Positions 10,656-20,821 of a stretch of 64,000 bases of DNA are shown piece by piece; within the stretch, counting starts at the first letter, position 1, and each line of letters begins with the position of its first letter. Position numbers and translations under genes: made by a program. This DNA is from Agromyces mariniharenae (GTDB lineage Bacteria > Actinomycetota > Actinomycetes > Actinomycetales > Microbacteriaceae). The stretch lies in assembly GCF_008122505.1 (NCBI RefSeq), contig NZ_VSSB01000001.1:1410891-1474890 (forward strand). The letters run 5' to 3'. A model generated the notes under the pieces. That model was given only the letters and a program-made list of their open reading frames with translations. It had not been told where the DNA came from and did not search any database.

Positions 10656-12887
10656 ATGGAAGCCTGGCCCGGCACCGCCTATCCGCTCGGCGCGACCTTC
10701 GACGGCAGCGGCACGAACTTCGCGATCTTCAGCGAGACCGCCGACCGCGTCGAGCTCTGCCTGTTCGACGCCGACGGCACCGAGACCCGCGTCGAGCTGC
10801 AGGACGTCGATGCGTTCGTCTGGCACGCCTACCTACCGCAGGTGCAACCCGGGCAGCGCTACGGCTACCGCGTGCACGGACCGCACGACCCCGAGCAGGG
10901 ACTGCGCACGAACCCGAACAAGGTGCTGCTCGACCCGTACGCGAAGGCGGTCGCCGGCCGGTTCGACTGGGACCAGTCGCTCTTCGGCTACGACTTCGGC
11001 GACCCCGACTCGCGCAACGACGACGACTCCGCGGAGCACGTTGCGCATGCGGTGGTGATCAACCCGTTCTTCGACTGGGCGGGCGACCGCCGTCCCAACA
11101 CGCCGTACTCGCAGACGATCATCTACGAGGCGCACGTGAAGGGCCTCACCGAGCTGCACCCCGACGTGCCCGAGGAGCAGCGTGGCACGTACGCCGGCGT
11201 GGCGCATCCGGCCGTCATCGAGCATCTCCTGAAGCTCGGGATCACCGCCATCGAGCTCATGCCGGTGCACCAGTTCGTGCACGACGCGGTGCTGCTCGAC
11301 AAGGGGCTGCGCAACTACTGGGGTTACAACACCATCGGCTACTTCGCGCCGCACAACGAGTACGCGTCCACGGGCGAGCTCGGCCAGCAGGCGCAGGAGT
11401 TCAAGAGCATGGTGCGCACGCTGCACGAGGCGGGCATCGAGGTCATCCTCGACGTCGTCTACAACCACACGGCCGAGGGCAACCACCTCGGCCCGACGAT
11501 CTCGTTCCGCGGCATCGACAACCCCGCGTACTACCGCCTCGAGGACGACGACAAGCGCTACTACACCGACTACACGGGCACGGGGAACTCGCTCAACGTG
11601 CGGCATCCGCACGCCCTGCAGCTCATCATGGACAGCCTGCGCTACTGGGTGCTCGAGATGCGGGTCGACGGCTTCCGCTTCGACCTCGCGGCGACGCTCG
11701 CGCGCGAGTTCTACGACGTCGACCGCCTGTCGAGCTTCTTCGAGCTCGTGCAGCAGGATCCGGTCGTCTCGCAGGTGAAGCTCATCGCCGAGCCGTGGGA
11801 CGTCGGGCCCGGCGGCTACCAGGTGGGCAACTTCCCGCCGCAGTGGACCGAGTGGAACGGCCAGTACCGCGACACCGTGCGCGACTTCTGGCGCGGCGAG
11901 CCCTCGACCCTCGGCGAGTTCGCCTCGCGCATCACGGGCTCGGCCGACCTCTACGAGAACAGCGGCCGCCGGCCCGTCGCGTCGATCAACTTCGTGACCG
12001 CGCACGACGGATTCACGCTGCGCGACCTGGTGTCGTACGACGAGAAGCACAACGACGCGAACGGCGAGGACAACCGCGACGGGGAGTCGCACAACCGCTC
12101 GTGGAACGGCGGCGTCGAGGGCGAGACCGACGACCCCGAGGTGCTCGCGCTGCGTGCCCGGCAGCAGCGGAACTTCATCGCCACGATGCTGCTCTCGCAG
12201 GGCGTGCCGATGCTGCTGCACGGCGACGAGCTCGGCCGCACGCAGCTCGGCAACAACAACACCTACGCGCAGGACAGCGAGCTGACCTGGATCCACTGGG
12301 ACGAGGCCGACCACCCGCTCATCGAGTTCACCGCCGCGGTCGCCCGACTGCGGAAGGACCATCCGACGTTCCGACGGAGCCGGTTCTTCGATGGCCGTCC
12401 GGTCGAGAGCGACGAAGGCGGCGAGGGCGCCCCGCTCCCCGACATCGTGTGGCTGCGCCCCTCGGGCACGCAGATGCGGGCGAAGGACTGGGATGCCCCG
12501 CTCGGGCGTTCCGTCGGCGTCTACCTGAACGGCGGCGGCATCCGCCAGCGGGATGCGCGGGGCGAGCCGATCACCGACGTGGACTTCCTGCTCTTCTACA
12601 ACGCGGCACCCGACCCCGTCGACTTCACGGTGCCGCTGCGCACCCACCAGCAGTGGGACGTGGTGATCGACACCGCGGGTCGCGCCGCCGACGCGGAGGC
12701 GAGGGGCGCCGGCGCGGTATTCACGCTCGAGGGCCGGTCGATGCTCGTGCTGCGCGCGCACAGCGAGCCCGAGGCCGAGCCCGACCACTCGGTCGCCGCG
12801 TCGCTCTCGGTGCGCACGCAGCAGGCCGGCCACTCCCCCGCGCCGCCCATCAACGGATCGACCGTGACCAAGCCGTCGAAGGGATAG
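10656..12887 (+). CDS. glgX: Glycogen debranching enzyme GlgX (GH13 isoamylase type)
   Basis: Hydrolyses alpha-1,6 branches of glycogen limit dextrins, releasing maltodextrins that TreY can use. It is 743 aa from ATG 10656, which is preceded by AGAGGAG; ATG 10626 in the same frame lacks such a site. There is an N-terminal CBM48-like domain (residues ~1-110, YPLGATFDGSGTNFAIFS). The GH13 barrel has MPVHQF, VILDVVYNHTAEGN, the nucleophile segment VDGFRFDLA, acid/base LIAEPWD and transition-state site NFVTAHDGFTLRDLVSY. The C-terminal beta domain ends in a Pro/Ser/Thr-rich tail. It lies 3 bp upstream of treY. Confidence 0.94.
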   Translation: MEAWPGTAYPLGATFDGSGTNFAIFSETADRVELCLFDADGTETRVELQDVDAFVWHAYLPQVQPGQRYGYRVHGPHDPEQGLRTNPNKVLLDPYAKAVAGRFDWDQSLFGYDFGDPDSRNDDDSAEHVAHAVVINPFFDWAGDRRPNTPYSQTIIYEAHVKGLTELHPDVPEEQRGTYAGVAHPAVIEHLLKLGITAIELMPVHQFVHDAVLLDKGLRNYWGYNTIGYFAPHNEYASTGELGQQAQEFKSMVRTLHEAGIEVILDVVYNHTAEGNHLGPTISFRGIDNPAYYRLEDDDKRYYTDYTGTGNSLNVRHPHALQLIMDSLRYWVLEMRVDGFRFDLAATLAREFYDVDRLSSFFELVQQDPVVSQVKLIAEPWDVGPGGYQVGNFPPQWTEWNGQYRDTVRDFWRGEPSTLGEFASRITGSADLYENSGRRPVASINFVTAHDGFTLRDLVSYDEKHNDANGEDNRDGESHNRSWNGGVEGETDDPEVLALRARQQRNFIATMLLSQGVPMLLHGDELGRTQLGNNNTYAQDSELTWIHWDEADHPLIEFTAAVARLRKDHPTFRRSRFFDGRPVESDEGGEGAPLPDIVWLRPSGTQMRAKDWDAPLGRSVGVYLNGGGIRQRDARGEPITDVDFLLFYNAAPDPVDFTVPLRTHQQWDVVIDTAGRAADAEARGAGAVFTLEGRSMLVLRAHSEPEAEPDHSVAASLSVRTQQAGHSPAPPINGSTVTKPSKG

Positions 12888-12890
12888 CGG

Positions 12891-15371
12891 ATGCCTCGGA
12901 CGCCCGTCTCGACCTACCGCCTGCAGGTGCGCCCGTCGTTCGACCTCGACGCCGTCGCCGGCATCGTCGACTACCTCCACGACCTCGGCGCCGACTGGCT
13001 GTACCTCTCGCCGCTGCTGGAGTCCGAGGCCGGGTCCGACCACGGCTACGACGTGGTCGACCACTCCCGCGTCGACGCCGCGCGCGGCGGCCCCGAAGCG
13101 CTCGAGCGCGCGTCGGCCGCCGCCCACGAGCACGGCATGGGCGTGCTCGCCGACCTCGTGCCGAACCACGTCGGCGTCGCGACGCCCGCGGCGATGGCGT
13201 GGTGGTGGGACGTGCTCGCGAACGGCCGCGGGTCGCGGTACGCGCAGGCGTTCGACATCGACTGGGACTTCGGGGGCGGGCGACTGCGGATCCCGGTGCT
13301 CGGCGGCGCCGGCGACGTCGACGCGCTGCGCCTCGTGGCGGTGCCCGATGGCGACGGCTTCGAACTGCGCTACTGGGACCACCGGTTCCCCGTGGCATCC
13401 GGCACCGCAGAACCCGGCGACGACCCGGTGGCCGTGCACGATCGCCAGCACTACGAGCTCGTCGACTGGCGGCGCGCCGACTTCGACCTGAACTACCGGC
13501 GCTTCTTCGCCGTGAACACGCTCGCGGCGATCCGCGTCGAGGTGCCGTGGGTCTTCGACGAGAGCCACGTCGAGGTGCTGCGCTTGCTTGATGCCGGGCT
13601 CGTCGACGGCCTGCGCGTCGATCACCCCGACGGGCTGCTCGATCCGGGCGCCTACCTCGAGCGGCTCGCCGAGCGCACCTCGGGCGCGTACGTGCTCGTC
13701 GAGAAGATCCTCGAGGGGCCCGAGCGGATCCCGCCGGGCTGGCCGACCGACGGCACGACCGGGTACGACGCGCTCGCCGACGTCGACCGCGTGCTCGTCG
13801 ATCCCGCGGGCGAGGCGCCGCTCACCGAGCTCGACACGCGACTGCGCGGCGGGGATCCCGTCGACTGGGCCGTCATGATCCACGGCACGAAGCGCGCGAT
13901 CGCCGACGGGATCCTGCGGTCGGAGGTGCTGCGGCTCGACCGCACGCTCATCGACGCCACGCTCGCTGCCCCCGTCGCCACGCGCGCTGAGCCCGTCGAA
14001 GCGCTCGCTGAGCCCGTCGAAGCGCTCGCTGAGCCCGTCGAAGCGCTCGCTGAGCCCGTCGAAGCGAGCGCCGCACGCGGCGTTGCGATGCCCGCGCCGG
14101 TCCCTTCGACGAGCTCGGGGACCGAAATCGCCGACGCGGTCGCCGAGCTGCTCGCGTGGTTCCCCGTGTACCGCTCGTACCTGCCGTTCGGCGTCGAGCA
14201 CCTGCACGAGGCCGCCGAGCGCACCGTGCGGCACCGGCCCGAGCTCGGCCCGGTCGTGGAGCGCCTGCTGCCGATCCTGTCGGATCCGGGGCATCCGGCC
14301 GCCCTGCGATTCCAGCAGACGAGCGGCATGGTCATGGCCAAGGGCGTCGAGGACACGGCGTTCTACCGGTACACCCGGCTCACGAGCCTCACCGAGGTGG
14401 GCGGCGACCCGGCCGAGTTCGCGACCGACCTCGACGAGTTCCACGCCCGGGCGCGCGATCGGCACGAGCGGATGCCGCGGTCGATGACCACGCTGTCGAC
14501 CCACGACACCAAGCGCGGCGAGGACGTGCGGGCCCGGATCGACGTGATCGCCGAGCTTCCCGGCGAGTGGACCGCGATCCTCGACGAGCTGCGCGAGCTG
14601 GCGCCCCTCGGCGACGGACCCCTCGAGCACCTGCTCTGGCAGGCGATCGTGGGCGCGTGGCCCGCGAGCCGCGAGCGACTGCACGCCTACGCCGAGAAGG
14701 CCGCACGCGAGGCCGGGAACTCCACCACGTGGTACGAGCCCGACGCCGCGTTCGAGGCGCGCATGCACGCGCTCGTGGACGCCGTGTTCGACGACGAGCG
14801 CGTGGCGAACCTCGTCGGGCGGGCCGTCGAGCTCCTCGAGCGGCCGGGCTGGTCGAACTCGCTGTCGGCGAAGCTCATCCAGCTGACCGCGCCAGGCGTG
14901 CCCGACGTCTACCAGGGCAGCGAGCTCTGGGAGCAGTCGCTCGTCGACCCCGACAACCGCCGGCCGGTGGACTTCGACCTGCGCCGGCGCATCCTCGCGA
15001 TGCTCGACGCCGGAGCCCTCCCCCAGGTCGGCGCGGGCGGCGCGGCGAAGCTCCTCGTCACGAACCGTGCCCTTCGCCTGCGCCGCGACCGGCCCGACCT
15101 GTTCGGCGACTACACGCCGCTCGCGGCATCCGGACCGGCGGCGGAGCACCTCGTGGCGTTCGACCGCGGCGGCGCGATCACGCTCGCGACCCGGCTGCCG
15201 GTGGGCCTCGCCGCCCGCGGCGGCTGGGGCGACACCGTGGTCGACCTCGGCAGCGCGCCCTTCGTCGACGTGATCACGCGGCGACGGCACGCCGGCGGCG
15301 AGCTACGGCTCGCCGAGCTGCTCGATCGCTATCCGGTGGCGCTGCTCGCCGACGAAGGAGGCACCGCATGA
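12891..15371 (+). CDS. treY: Malto-oligosyltrehalose synthase TreY (with in-frame repeat insertion)
   Basis: Converts the reducing-end glucosyl of maltodextrins to an alpha,alpha-1,1 bond, the first step of the TreY/TreZ trehalose route. It is 826 aa and GH13_26. Visible motifs: [13 protein letters not shown] at the N-terminus, [11 protein letters not shown], nucleophile segment [41 protein letters not shown], and [14 protein letters not shown] near the end of the barrel. Between residues ~365 and 410 an AEPVEAL-type heptapeptide is repeated four times and followed by a Ser/Pro-rich stretch. This is encoded by a 21-bp tandem repeat and sits between conserved blocks, so it is probably a surface loop. 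It is translationally coupled to treZ (ATGA). Confidence 0.94.
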   Translation: MPRTPVSTYRLQVRPSFDLDAVAGIVDYLHDLGADWLYLSPLLESEAGSDHGYDVVDHSRVDAARGGPEALERASAAAHEHGMGVLADLVPNHVGVATPAAMAWWWDVLANGRGSRYAQAFDIDWDFGGGRLRIPVLGGAGDVDALRLVAVPDGDGFELRYWDHRFPVASGTAEPGDDPVAVHDRQHYELVDWRRADFDLNYRRFFAVNTLAAIRVEVPWVFDESHVEVLRLLDAGLVDGLRVDHPDGLLDPGAYLERLAERTSGAYVLVEKILEGPERIPPGWPTDGTTGYDALADVDRVLVDPAGEAPLTELDTRLRGGDPVDWAVMIHGTKRAIADGILRSEVLRLDRTLIDATLAAPVATRAEPVEALAEPVEALAEPVEALAEPVEASAARGVAMPAPVPSTSSGTEIADAVAELLAWFPVYRSYLPFGVEHLHEAAERTVRHRPELGPVVERLLPILSDPGHPAALRFQQTSGMVMAKGVEDTAFYRYTRLTSLTEVGGDPAEFATDLDEFHARARDRHERMPRSMTTLSTHDTKRGEDVRARIDVIAELPGEWTAILDELRELAPLGDGPLEHLLWQAIVGAWPASRERLHAYAEKAAREAGNSTTWYEPDAAFEARMHALVDAVFDDERVANLVGRAVELLERPGWSNSLSAKLIQLTAPGVPDVYQGSELWEQSLVDPDNRRPVDFDLRRRILAMLDAGALPQVGAGGAAKLLVTNRALRLRRDRPDLFGDYTPLAASGPAAEHLVAFDRGGAITLATRLPVGLAARGGWGDTVVDLGSAPFVDVITRRRHAGGELRLAELLDRYPVALLADEGGTA
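13984..14067 (+). repeat. Four tandem 21-bp repeats inside treY
   Basis: Four copies with a 21-bp period share the core TGAGCCCGTCGAAGCG; only the last copy diverges at its 3' edge. Being a multiple of 3, the array keeps the treY frame and encodes four AEPVEAL/S heptads. The core is the reverse complement of the CTTCGACGGGCTCA word, known as a dispersed repeat core in several bacterial genomes. Confidence 0.9.
14099..14122. repeat. Degenerate inverted partner of the treY repeat
   Basis: GGTCCC (14099-14104) and GGGACC (14117-14122) flank TTCGACGAGCTC. The whole reads like a diverged, inverted copy of the GAGCCCGTCGAAG core found in the tandem array 32 bp upstream. It stays in the treY frame ([10 protein letters not shown]). 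Confidence 0.6.
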
Positions 15372-17218
15372 GCGCGTCCGACGCGAACGGCCCGACCGAG
15401 TTCCGCGTGTGGGCGCCCCGGGCCGAGCGGATGACGCTGCAGCTCGACGGGGCGCGGCATCCGATGACCGCGGAGCCCGACGGCTGGTGGAGCGCCACCG
15501 CGTCGGGCCGTGACTACGGCTACCTCATCGACGACGCCGAGACGCCGCGCGCCGACCCGCGGTCGCGGTGGCAGCCCGACGGGGTGCACGCGCTCTCCCG
15601 GGTGTTCGATTCCGGCGCCCACGAATGGCACGACCAGGCGTGGACCGGGCGCCGGCTCGCCGGCGGCGTGGTCTACGAGCTCCACATCGGCACGTTCACG
15701 CCCGAGGGCACCCTCGACGCCGCGATCGGGAGGCTCGACCACCTCGTCGACCTCGGGGTCGACTTCGTCGAGGTGCTGCCGGTCAACGCGTTCAACGGCG
15801 AGTGGAACTGGGGCTACGACGGCGTGCTCTGGTACGCGGTGCAGGCGTCGTACGGCGGACCGGCGGCCTACCAGCGCTTCGTCGACGCCTGCCACGCACG
15901 CGGGCTCGCGGTGATCCAGGACGTGGTCTACAACCACCTCGGCCCGAGCGGCAACTACCTGCCCGAGTTCGGCCCCTACCTGCACGAGGGGCGCGCGAAC
16001 ACGTGGGGCGCGTCGCTCAACCTCGACGGCCCCGACTCCGATCACGTGCGCGAGCACATCATCGGGAACGCGCTGATGTGGCTCGACGAGTACCATGTCG
16101 ACGGGTTGCGGCTCGACGCCGTGCACGCGCTCGTCGACCACCGTGCCGTGCACCTGCTCGAGGAACTCGCGGAGCGGGTCGACGCGCTCTCGGCGCACGT
16201 GCGCCGGCCGCTGACCCTCATCGCCGAGAGCGACCTCAACGATCCGCGCATGATCCGGCCGCGCGAGGCGCACGGCAACGGGATCACGGCGCAGTGGAGC
16301 GACGACTTCCACCACGCCGTGCACGTGGCCGTCTCGGGCGAGACGGTCGGCTACTACGAGGACTTCGCGCCGCTCGCAGCGCTGCGCGAGGTGTTCGAGC
16401 GCGGGTTCTTCCACGCGCGGACGATGTCGACGTTCCGGGGGCGCGTGCACGGGCGGGGCATCGACGAGGAGCGCACGCCCGCGTGGCGGCTCGTGGTGTT
16501 CGACCAGGACCACGACCAGGTCGGCAACCGGGCCGCGGGCGATCGGCTCGCGGCATCCGTCGACGACGGCGGGCTCGCGATCGCGGCAGCGCTCACGCTG
16601 CTCTCGCCGTTCACGCCGATGCTGTTCATGGGCGAGGAGTGGGCGGCATCGACGCCGTGGCAGTTCTTCACGTCGCACCCCGAGCCCGAGCTCGGCCGGG
16701 CGACCGCCGAGGGACGCATCGCGGAGTTCGAGCGCATGGGCTGGGACCCTGCGGTCGTGCCCGACCCGCAGGACCCTGAGACGTTCCGGCGCTCGAAGCT
16801 CGACTGGGCCGAGCCGTATCCCGACGCGGTCGACCCCGAACTGCCCGAGTCAGGGGATTTCGGATTCGTGGCCGGACCGCGCATCCCCGAATCCCGGCAT
16901 ACGCGGATGCTGCGCTGGTATCGGTCCCTCATCGCGCTGCGTCGCTCGCGACCCGAGCTCACCGACCCCAGGATGACGCTGACCCGCGTCGAGATCGACG
17001 AGGACGCCCGGACCGTGCTCGTGCACCGCGGCGCCGTCGTCATCGCGGTGAACCTCGGACCGGCCGGTGCGGCGACGACACTCGCCGGACGCGTGCTGCT
17101 GCACTCGGGCGTGCTCGCCGGGGATCCCGTTCCAGAGGCAGCCGACGCGCGCGTGCTGCCCGCGCGGTCGGTCGTCGTGGTGGAAACCGTCGAGACCGGT
17201 TCCCGCATCGAGGAGTAG
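15368..17218 (+). CDS. treZ: Malto-oligosyltrehalose trehalohydrolase TreZ
   Basis: Releases trehalose from the malto-oligosyltrehalose made by TreY. It is 616 aa and GH13_10. The N-terminal beta domain starts [15 protein letters not shown]. The barrel has [19 protein letters not shown], the conserved [20 protein letters not shown], nucleophile segment [13 protein letters not shown], acid/base LIAESDLND, and the substrate-positioning [16 protein letters not shown]. The start at 15368 overlaps the treY stop. Two hairpins follow its stop before the convergent gene, so the pgm/glgX/treY/treZ unit ends here. Confidence 0.94.
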   Translation: MSASDANGPTEFRVWAPRAERMTLQLDGARHPMTAEPDGWWSATASGRDYGYLIDDAETPRADPRSRWQPDGVHALSRVFDSGAHEWHDQAWTGRRLAGGVVYELHIGTFTPEGTLDAAIGRLDHLVDLGVDFVEVLPVNAFNGEWNWGYDGVLWYAVQASYGGPAAYQRFVDACHARGLAVIQDVVYNHLGPSGNYLPEFGPYLHEGRANTWGASLNLDGPDSDHVREHIIGNALMWLDEYHVDGLRLDAVHALVDHRAVHLLEELAERVDALSAHVRRPLTLIAESDLNDPRMIRPREAHGNGITAQWSDDFHHAVHVAVSGETVGYYEDFAPLAALREVFERGFFHARTMSTFRGRVHGRGIDEERTPAWRLVVFDQDHDQVGNRAAGDRLAASVDDGGLAIAAALTLLSPFTPMLFMGEEWAASTPWQFFTSHPEPELGRATAEGRIAEFERMGWDPAVVPDPQDPETFRRSKLDWAEPYPDAVDPELPESGDFGFVAGPRIPESRHTRMLRWYRSLIALRRSRPELTDPRMTLTRVEIDEDARTVLVHRGAVVIAVNLGPAGAATTLAGRVLLHSGVLAGDPVPEAADARVLPARSVVVVETVETGSRIEE

Positions 17219-17250
17219 CTCACCGCGCCGACGCTCCTCGAGACCCCGCT

Positions 17251-17279
17251 GGCCCGAATGCAGGAACTCCTGCCGGGCC
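17251..17279. terminator. Hairpin between convergent treZ and amidase gene
   Basis: GGCCCG (17251-17256), then after an AAT bulge GCAGGA-ac-TCCTGC and CGGGCC (to 17279): 12 paired bases per arm around a very short loop. There is no T-run, as is common for actinobacterial terminators. It sits 32 bp after treZ. Confidence 0.55.
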
Positions 17280-17298
17280 GTCGGCGTGTCGACGACCG

Positions 17299-17318
17299 CG
17301 CGGCGGCGTGTCGCCGCG
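17299..17318. terminator. Second hairpin between treZ and amidase gene
   Basis: CGCGGCG-gcgtgt-CGCCGCG is a perfect 7-bp stem followed by TTCTTCC. With the hairpin at 17251 it makes a tandem, possibly bidirectional termination zone for two convergent genes. Confidence 0.45.
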
Positions 17319-17364
17319 TTCTTCCTGGATTCGTGACGACAGGCGGAGAAACCGCCGTGGCCGG

Positions 17365-18768
17365 TTACCGGATCGAGAAGTAGCTCACCGAGCCGCCGCC
17401 CGTGGCGAGGGCGGTGTCGACGTCCCAGAAGTCGGCGTCCTTCGTGTGGCCGCCGACCCAGACCTTCGTGCCGGCGTCGGAGTGCTCGACGCGGGTCACG
17501 ACGGCGGTGTGGTCGCGGTCGCCCGAGCCATCCCAGTCGAACTGGGCGATGTCGCCCACCTTGACCTGCGAGCGCTGCGAGTCGTCGAGCTCGATCGCGC
17601 GGTCGGTGCGGGTGCGGAGGTAATCGCGCAGGGCGGTGGAGCTGGCCCAGCTCGGCGACATCGCGCCGGTGCCGCCGTCGAGGTACCAGCCGCCGTCCAT
17701 CGCCCAGCCGCGCGCGATGAGGGACTGGCTGGCGAAGTTCGCGCAGTCGTAACCGTCGATCACCGGGTACTGGGCCGAGTTGTAACTGCTCCAATAGGTG
17801 AGCACGTAGGCGACCTGCGCGTCGATGCCGGGATCGCTCGTGTAGGTGAGGGTCAGCGTCCTGGGCGTGGTGGGCACCGCAGCCTCGGGCCGGCCGGTGA
17901 GCTCGCCCTCGAGCGGCTGCACCACCGACGTGCCGGCAGCGACCACGGCGGTCGGCATCTCGACGTCGATCGGCTGGCCCGCGGCATCCGCGAAGTGCAC
18001 CTCGGCGATCGAGCCCGTCGCGGTGTCGGCGACGGCCGGCACCGCGAAGGTGACCTGACCCTCGTCGGCCGACACGATCGTCGCGGCGGCGTCGCCGACG
18101 CTGACGGCGGCGACCTGGTCGAGCTCCTCGCCCGTGACCGTCACCTGGGTGCCGCCGGTGAACGGCGCCGACGTGACCGAGAGCTCGCCCGTCACGGCCG
18201 GACCCTCGTCGACCTCGGAGGCAGGCTCGGCGGCGATCGTGTCGGTCGGGGTCGCACGGTCGACCGCATTCGCCGAGACCACGGTGCCGACCGAGGTGCC
18301 GTCGTTCGCGGCCGCCGCGACGGCGCCGAGCGCGGTCACGCCCATGATCGCCGAGGCGCAGCCGAGGGCGACGGTCCGGCGGAACGCGGCGCCCGGCGCT
18401 CGGCGGTTGCGCACGCGCTCGGCGCGGTGCCGCGGGCCCTTCGGGCGCGGCTGGGGGGTCGCCGTCGGCTCGGGCTCATCGGACGCCTCGGGCTCGAGCG
18501 CCGTCGTCGGCTCGGTCGCGTCCGACTCGGAGGCGTCGAGGGCGGCGAACACCGCACCAGCCTCATCGGACTCGATGGCGGGTTCTTCGGGCGCGGGGAT
18601 CGCATCGAACTCGGATGCCGCACCCGGCTGCCAATCCGCGCCGAGCTCGCCCGTCACGGTCTCGGTCGGGTCGACGGCAGCGGCCGTGACGTCGTACGGG
18701 GAGGACGGAACTCGGAAGGTGGTGCGGAAGCGCACGGGAAGCTCAGGGGTATCGGGGGTCTTTGGCAC
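17365..18768 (-). CDS. Membrane-anchored amidase-like protein with IPT/TIG domain
   Basis: The 467-aa protein has an unusual order. Residues ~1-130 are acidic, Pro/Glu/Ala-rich and look disordered. A basic stretch (RPKGPRHRAERVRNRR) and one hydrophobic segment near residue 130-155 follow, then a domain like IPT/TIG (GPAVTGELSVTSAPFTGGTQVTVTG). The C-terminal ~150 residues resemble the putative amidase domain family (Amidase_6): YPVIDGYDCANFASQSLIARGW carries the candidate Cys, and DHTAVVTRVEH the candidate His. The topology predicts an extracellular enzyme, perhaps acting on cell-wall or peptide amides. The start is GTG 18768; an in-frame TAA lies just upstream. Its substrate is unknown. Confidence 0.75.
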   Translation of the reverse strand: MPKTPDTPELPVRFRTTFRVPSSPYDVTAAAVDPTETVTGELGADWQPGAASEFDAIPAPEEPAIESDEAGAVFAALDASESDATEPTTALEPEASDEPEPTATPQPRPKGPRHRAERVRNRRAPGAAFRRTVALGCASAIMGVTALGAVAAAANDGTSVGTVVSANAVDRATPTDTIAAEPASEVDEGPAVTGELSVTSAPFTGGTQVTVTGEELDQVAAVSVGDAAATIVSADEGQVTFAVPAVADTATGSIAEVHFADAAGQPIDVEMPTAVVAAGTSVVQPLEGELTGRPEAAVPTTPRTLTLTYTSDPGIDAQVAYVLTYWSSYNSAQYPVIDGYDCANFASQSLIARGWAMDGGWYLDGGTGAMSPSWASSTALRDYLRTRTDRAIELDDSQRSQVKVGDIAQFDWDGSGDRDHTAVVTRVEHSDAGTKVWVGGHTKDADFWDVDTALATGGGSVSYFSIR

Positions 18769-19368
18769 GGCGAGGATCCGGGGGTGTCGGCATTAAGGGG
18801 GACACGGCACCCCATCACGCGTGCATGTGAAGGACCCGCTCGCTTACTGGGAGAAGCGTGAGAGCGCGATCACGACCACGACTTGGCATTGGGCGCCGCC
18901 TGCGGCCACGGCGCCGCGTCCACATCGGCGAGCAATCCTCGCTTGGGACCCAGCGACCCTACGCCCGCTCACCTGAACGGTCGCTGGGATTCGATGCGTG
19001 CGCATCGGTCCTCGAACGGAGCCGCAAGCCCGCGGCGCGCAGCGTTGCGCCCGCACGGCGTCGCCGACGGCGTCCCCTCGCCTGCCGGAATCCCGTTCGC
19101 GTGCTGGAATCCCGCCCGAACGGGATTCCCGCGCACAGCCGGGATTCCCGCCGACGGGCGGGTCCGACGTTCGGGTCCGGCGGGCGGGTCCGACGGGCGA
19201 GTCCGACGTTCGGGTCCGACGGGCGGGTCCGACGGGCGAGTCCGACGGGCGGGTCCGACGGGCGGGTCCGACGGGCGGGTCCGACGGGCGGGTCCGACGG
19301 GCGGGTGTCTTCCGCTCGGCAGGCAGGTGCGCTCAGACGGGCGGGGCCGCCCAGGCGCGCGGGTCCGC
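18769..19368. other. 600-bp non-coding region with repeats
   Basis: This gap separates the amidase-like gene from the MFS gene upstream of it on the minus strand. It holds a perfect 9-bp inverted repeat (GGAATCCCG 19106-19114, CGGGATTCC 19121-19129, 6-nt loop), further GGAATCCCG/GGGATTCCCG words at 19087-19150, and the 13-bp minisatellite at 19151-19306. Long frames cross it on both strands, but they are artefacts of the repeat: three 13-bp units make 13 codons. No convincing gene is seen. Confidence 0.7.
19151..19306 (+). repeat. Minisatellite: 12 x 13 bp
   Basis: Twelve head-to-tail units of CCGACGGGCGGGT. Seven of the 12 have this sequence, others carry TT for GG or A for G at fixed positions (variants CCGACGTTCGGGT, CCGACGGGCGAGT, CCGGCGGGCGGGT), and the last five are identical. 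The unit is not a multiple of three. The pattern suggests recent expansion at the 3' side by slippage. Confidence 0.93.
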
Positions 19369-20817
19369 TCAGGCGGGCGCCTGGCGGCCGATCATGCGCA
19401 GGCGCAGCGCGGCGATCGCGAGCGGCACGAGCACGAAGATCGCCACCACGTTGACGGCCGCGAACCCGCCGGCGCCGAGCACGACGCCCGAGATCGCGGC
19501 GGCGCCGGCCGCGGCGACGTTCATCGCGGCATCCGTCGCACCCTGCAGCGGCACCCGGATGCGCTCGTCGACGGTGGTCGTGAGCAGCGTCGAGCCGCCG
19601 ATGAGGCTCGCCGACCAGCCGAGGCCGAGCAGGCCGAGCGCGAGCGGGAGCAGCAGCACGTCGTCGGCCGGCGCGAGGATGCCGATCATCGTGGCCGTCA
19701 CGAGGATCGCCGCACCGATGCCGATGACGCGGATCGAGCCGATGCGATCGGACAGCCAGCCCATGATCGGGCTCGCCCCGTACATGCCGAGGATGTGGAT
19801 GCTGATCACCACGCCCACCAGCGACAACGACAGCCCGTGCTCGGTCATGTGCACGGGCGTCATGACCATCACGCAGATCATGACGGTCTGCGAGCAGACG
19901 ATCGCGAGGATCGCCACGAGCGCACGCGGCTCCCGCACCGCGATGCGCAGCGCGTGCCACGAGCCGACGCGGCGTGCCGGCGCAGCGCTCGTGACGGATG
20001 CCTCGACCTCGGCGGATGCCGCAGCGGCCTCGGGCGTGGCGGCCGGGTCGACCGCGGCGGCATCGACGGCGGCCGGCGCGACCGCGGACTCGCGCGCGGA
20101 GCGGCTCGCGACCCCCGCGGCCGGAGCGGATTCGACCGCATCCGGAGCCGTCGCGGCATCCGCCGTCGCCTCGGTGTCGACGGCGAGGTGCCCCGCCTTC
20201 GGGATGCGCAGCAGCGTGCCGACGAGCAGCGTGGAAATCGCGAACGCCACCGCCGAGAACACGAACGGACCCACGAGCGGCGGCAGCCCGATGGCCTGCC
20301 CCACGGCGTCGCCGGTCTGCGAGAGCAGCGGGCCGGCGACCGAGCCGATCGTGGTGGCCCACAGCACGAGCGACATGGAACGGGCCTCGAAGCCCGGCGC
20401 GGCCACCTCGGTCGCCGCGAACCGCGCCTGCAGGCCGGCCGCCGCGCCCGCGCCGAACGCCGCGAGGCCGAGGAACACGAGGGGCGCCCACGCACTCGCG
20501 GCCGCGACGATCACGAGCAGGGCGCCGACGCACGCGAGCGCATAGCCGGTGGCGAGCGCGACGTGGCGGCCCGAGCGCACGGCGAGCTTGGCGAGCGGAA
20601 TCGCCACGATGGCCGCGCCGAGCACACTCGACGACTGCGCGAGCCCGCCCATGGCGAGCGTGCCCGTGAGGTCGGCGGTGAGGATCGCGGCGAGGGCCAT
20701 GCCCGTCGCCACGCCGACGCCGGCGAGCAGCTGGTTGACGATGAGCACCGTGAGGCCGAGGCCGCGCCGCGGCATCCGCGTGCCCTGGGTCGTCGTCGCG
20801 TCGGTACGAGCCGTCAT
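19369..20817 (-). CDS. MFS transporter with Ala-rich central loop
   Basis: The 482-aa protein has two six-helix halves; the first begins LTVLIVNQLLAGVGVATGMALA. The signature-like loop AKLAVRSGRHVAL is after TM2, and GWLSDRIGSIRVIG is the equivalent in the second half. The central cytoplasmic loop (~residues 215-290) is enlarged and made of Ala/Glu/Val/Asp low-complexity sequence. The substrate is unknown; drug-efflux or metabolite export are both possible. ATG 20817 lies 4 bp after the VanY-like gene stop, so the two are cotranscribed on the minus strand. Confidence 0.85.
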   Translation of the reverse strand: MTARTDATTTQGTRMPRRGLGLTVLIVNQLLAGVGVATGMALAAILTADLTGTLAMGGLAQSSSVLGAAIVAIPLAKLAVRSGRHVALATGYALACVGALLVIVAAASAWAPLVFLGLAAFGAGAAAGLQARFAATEVAAPGFEARSMSLVLWATTIGSVAGPLLSQTGDAVGQAIGLPPLVGPFVFSAVAFAISTLLVGTLLRIPKAGHLAVDTEATADAATAPDAVESAPAAGVASRSARESAVAPAAVDAAAVDPAATPEAAAASAEVEASVTSAAPARRVGSWHALRIAVREPRALVAILAIVCSQTVMICVMVMTPVHMTEHGLSLSLVGVVISIHILGMYGASPIMGWLSDRIGSIRVIGIGAAILVTATMIGILAPADDVLLLPLALGLLGLGWSASLIGGSTLLTTTVDERIRVPLQGATDAAMNVAAAGAAAISGVVLGAGGFAAVNVVAIFVLVPLAIAALRLRMIGRQAPA

Positions 20818-20821
20818 CGGA

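Noticed and set aside
10833..15290. 1485-codon minus-strand open frame opposite glgX and treY
   Set aside because: It is antisense to two clear enzymes, rich in Arg/Val/His from GC-skewed codons, and has no recognisable domain.
19151..19306. CRISPR array
   Set aside because: Units are 13 bp, directly adjacent with no spacers, and no cas genes are present.
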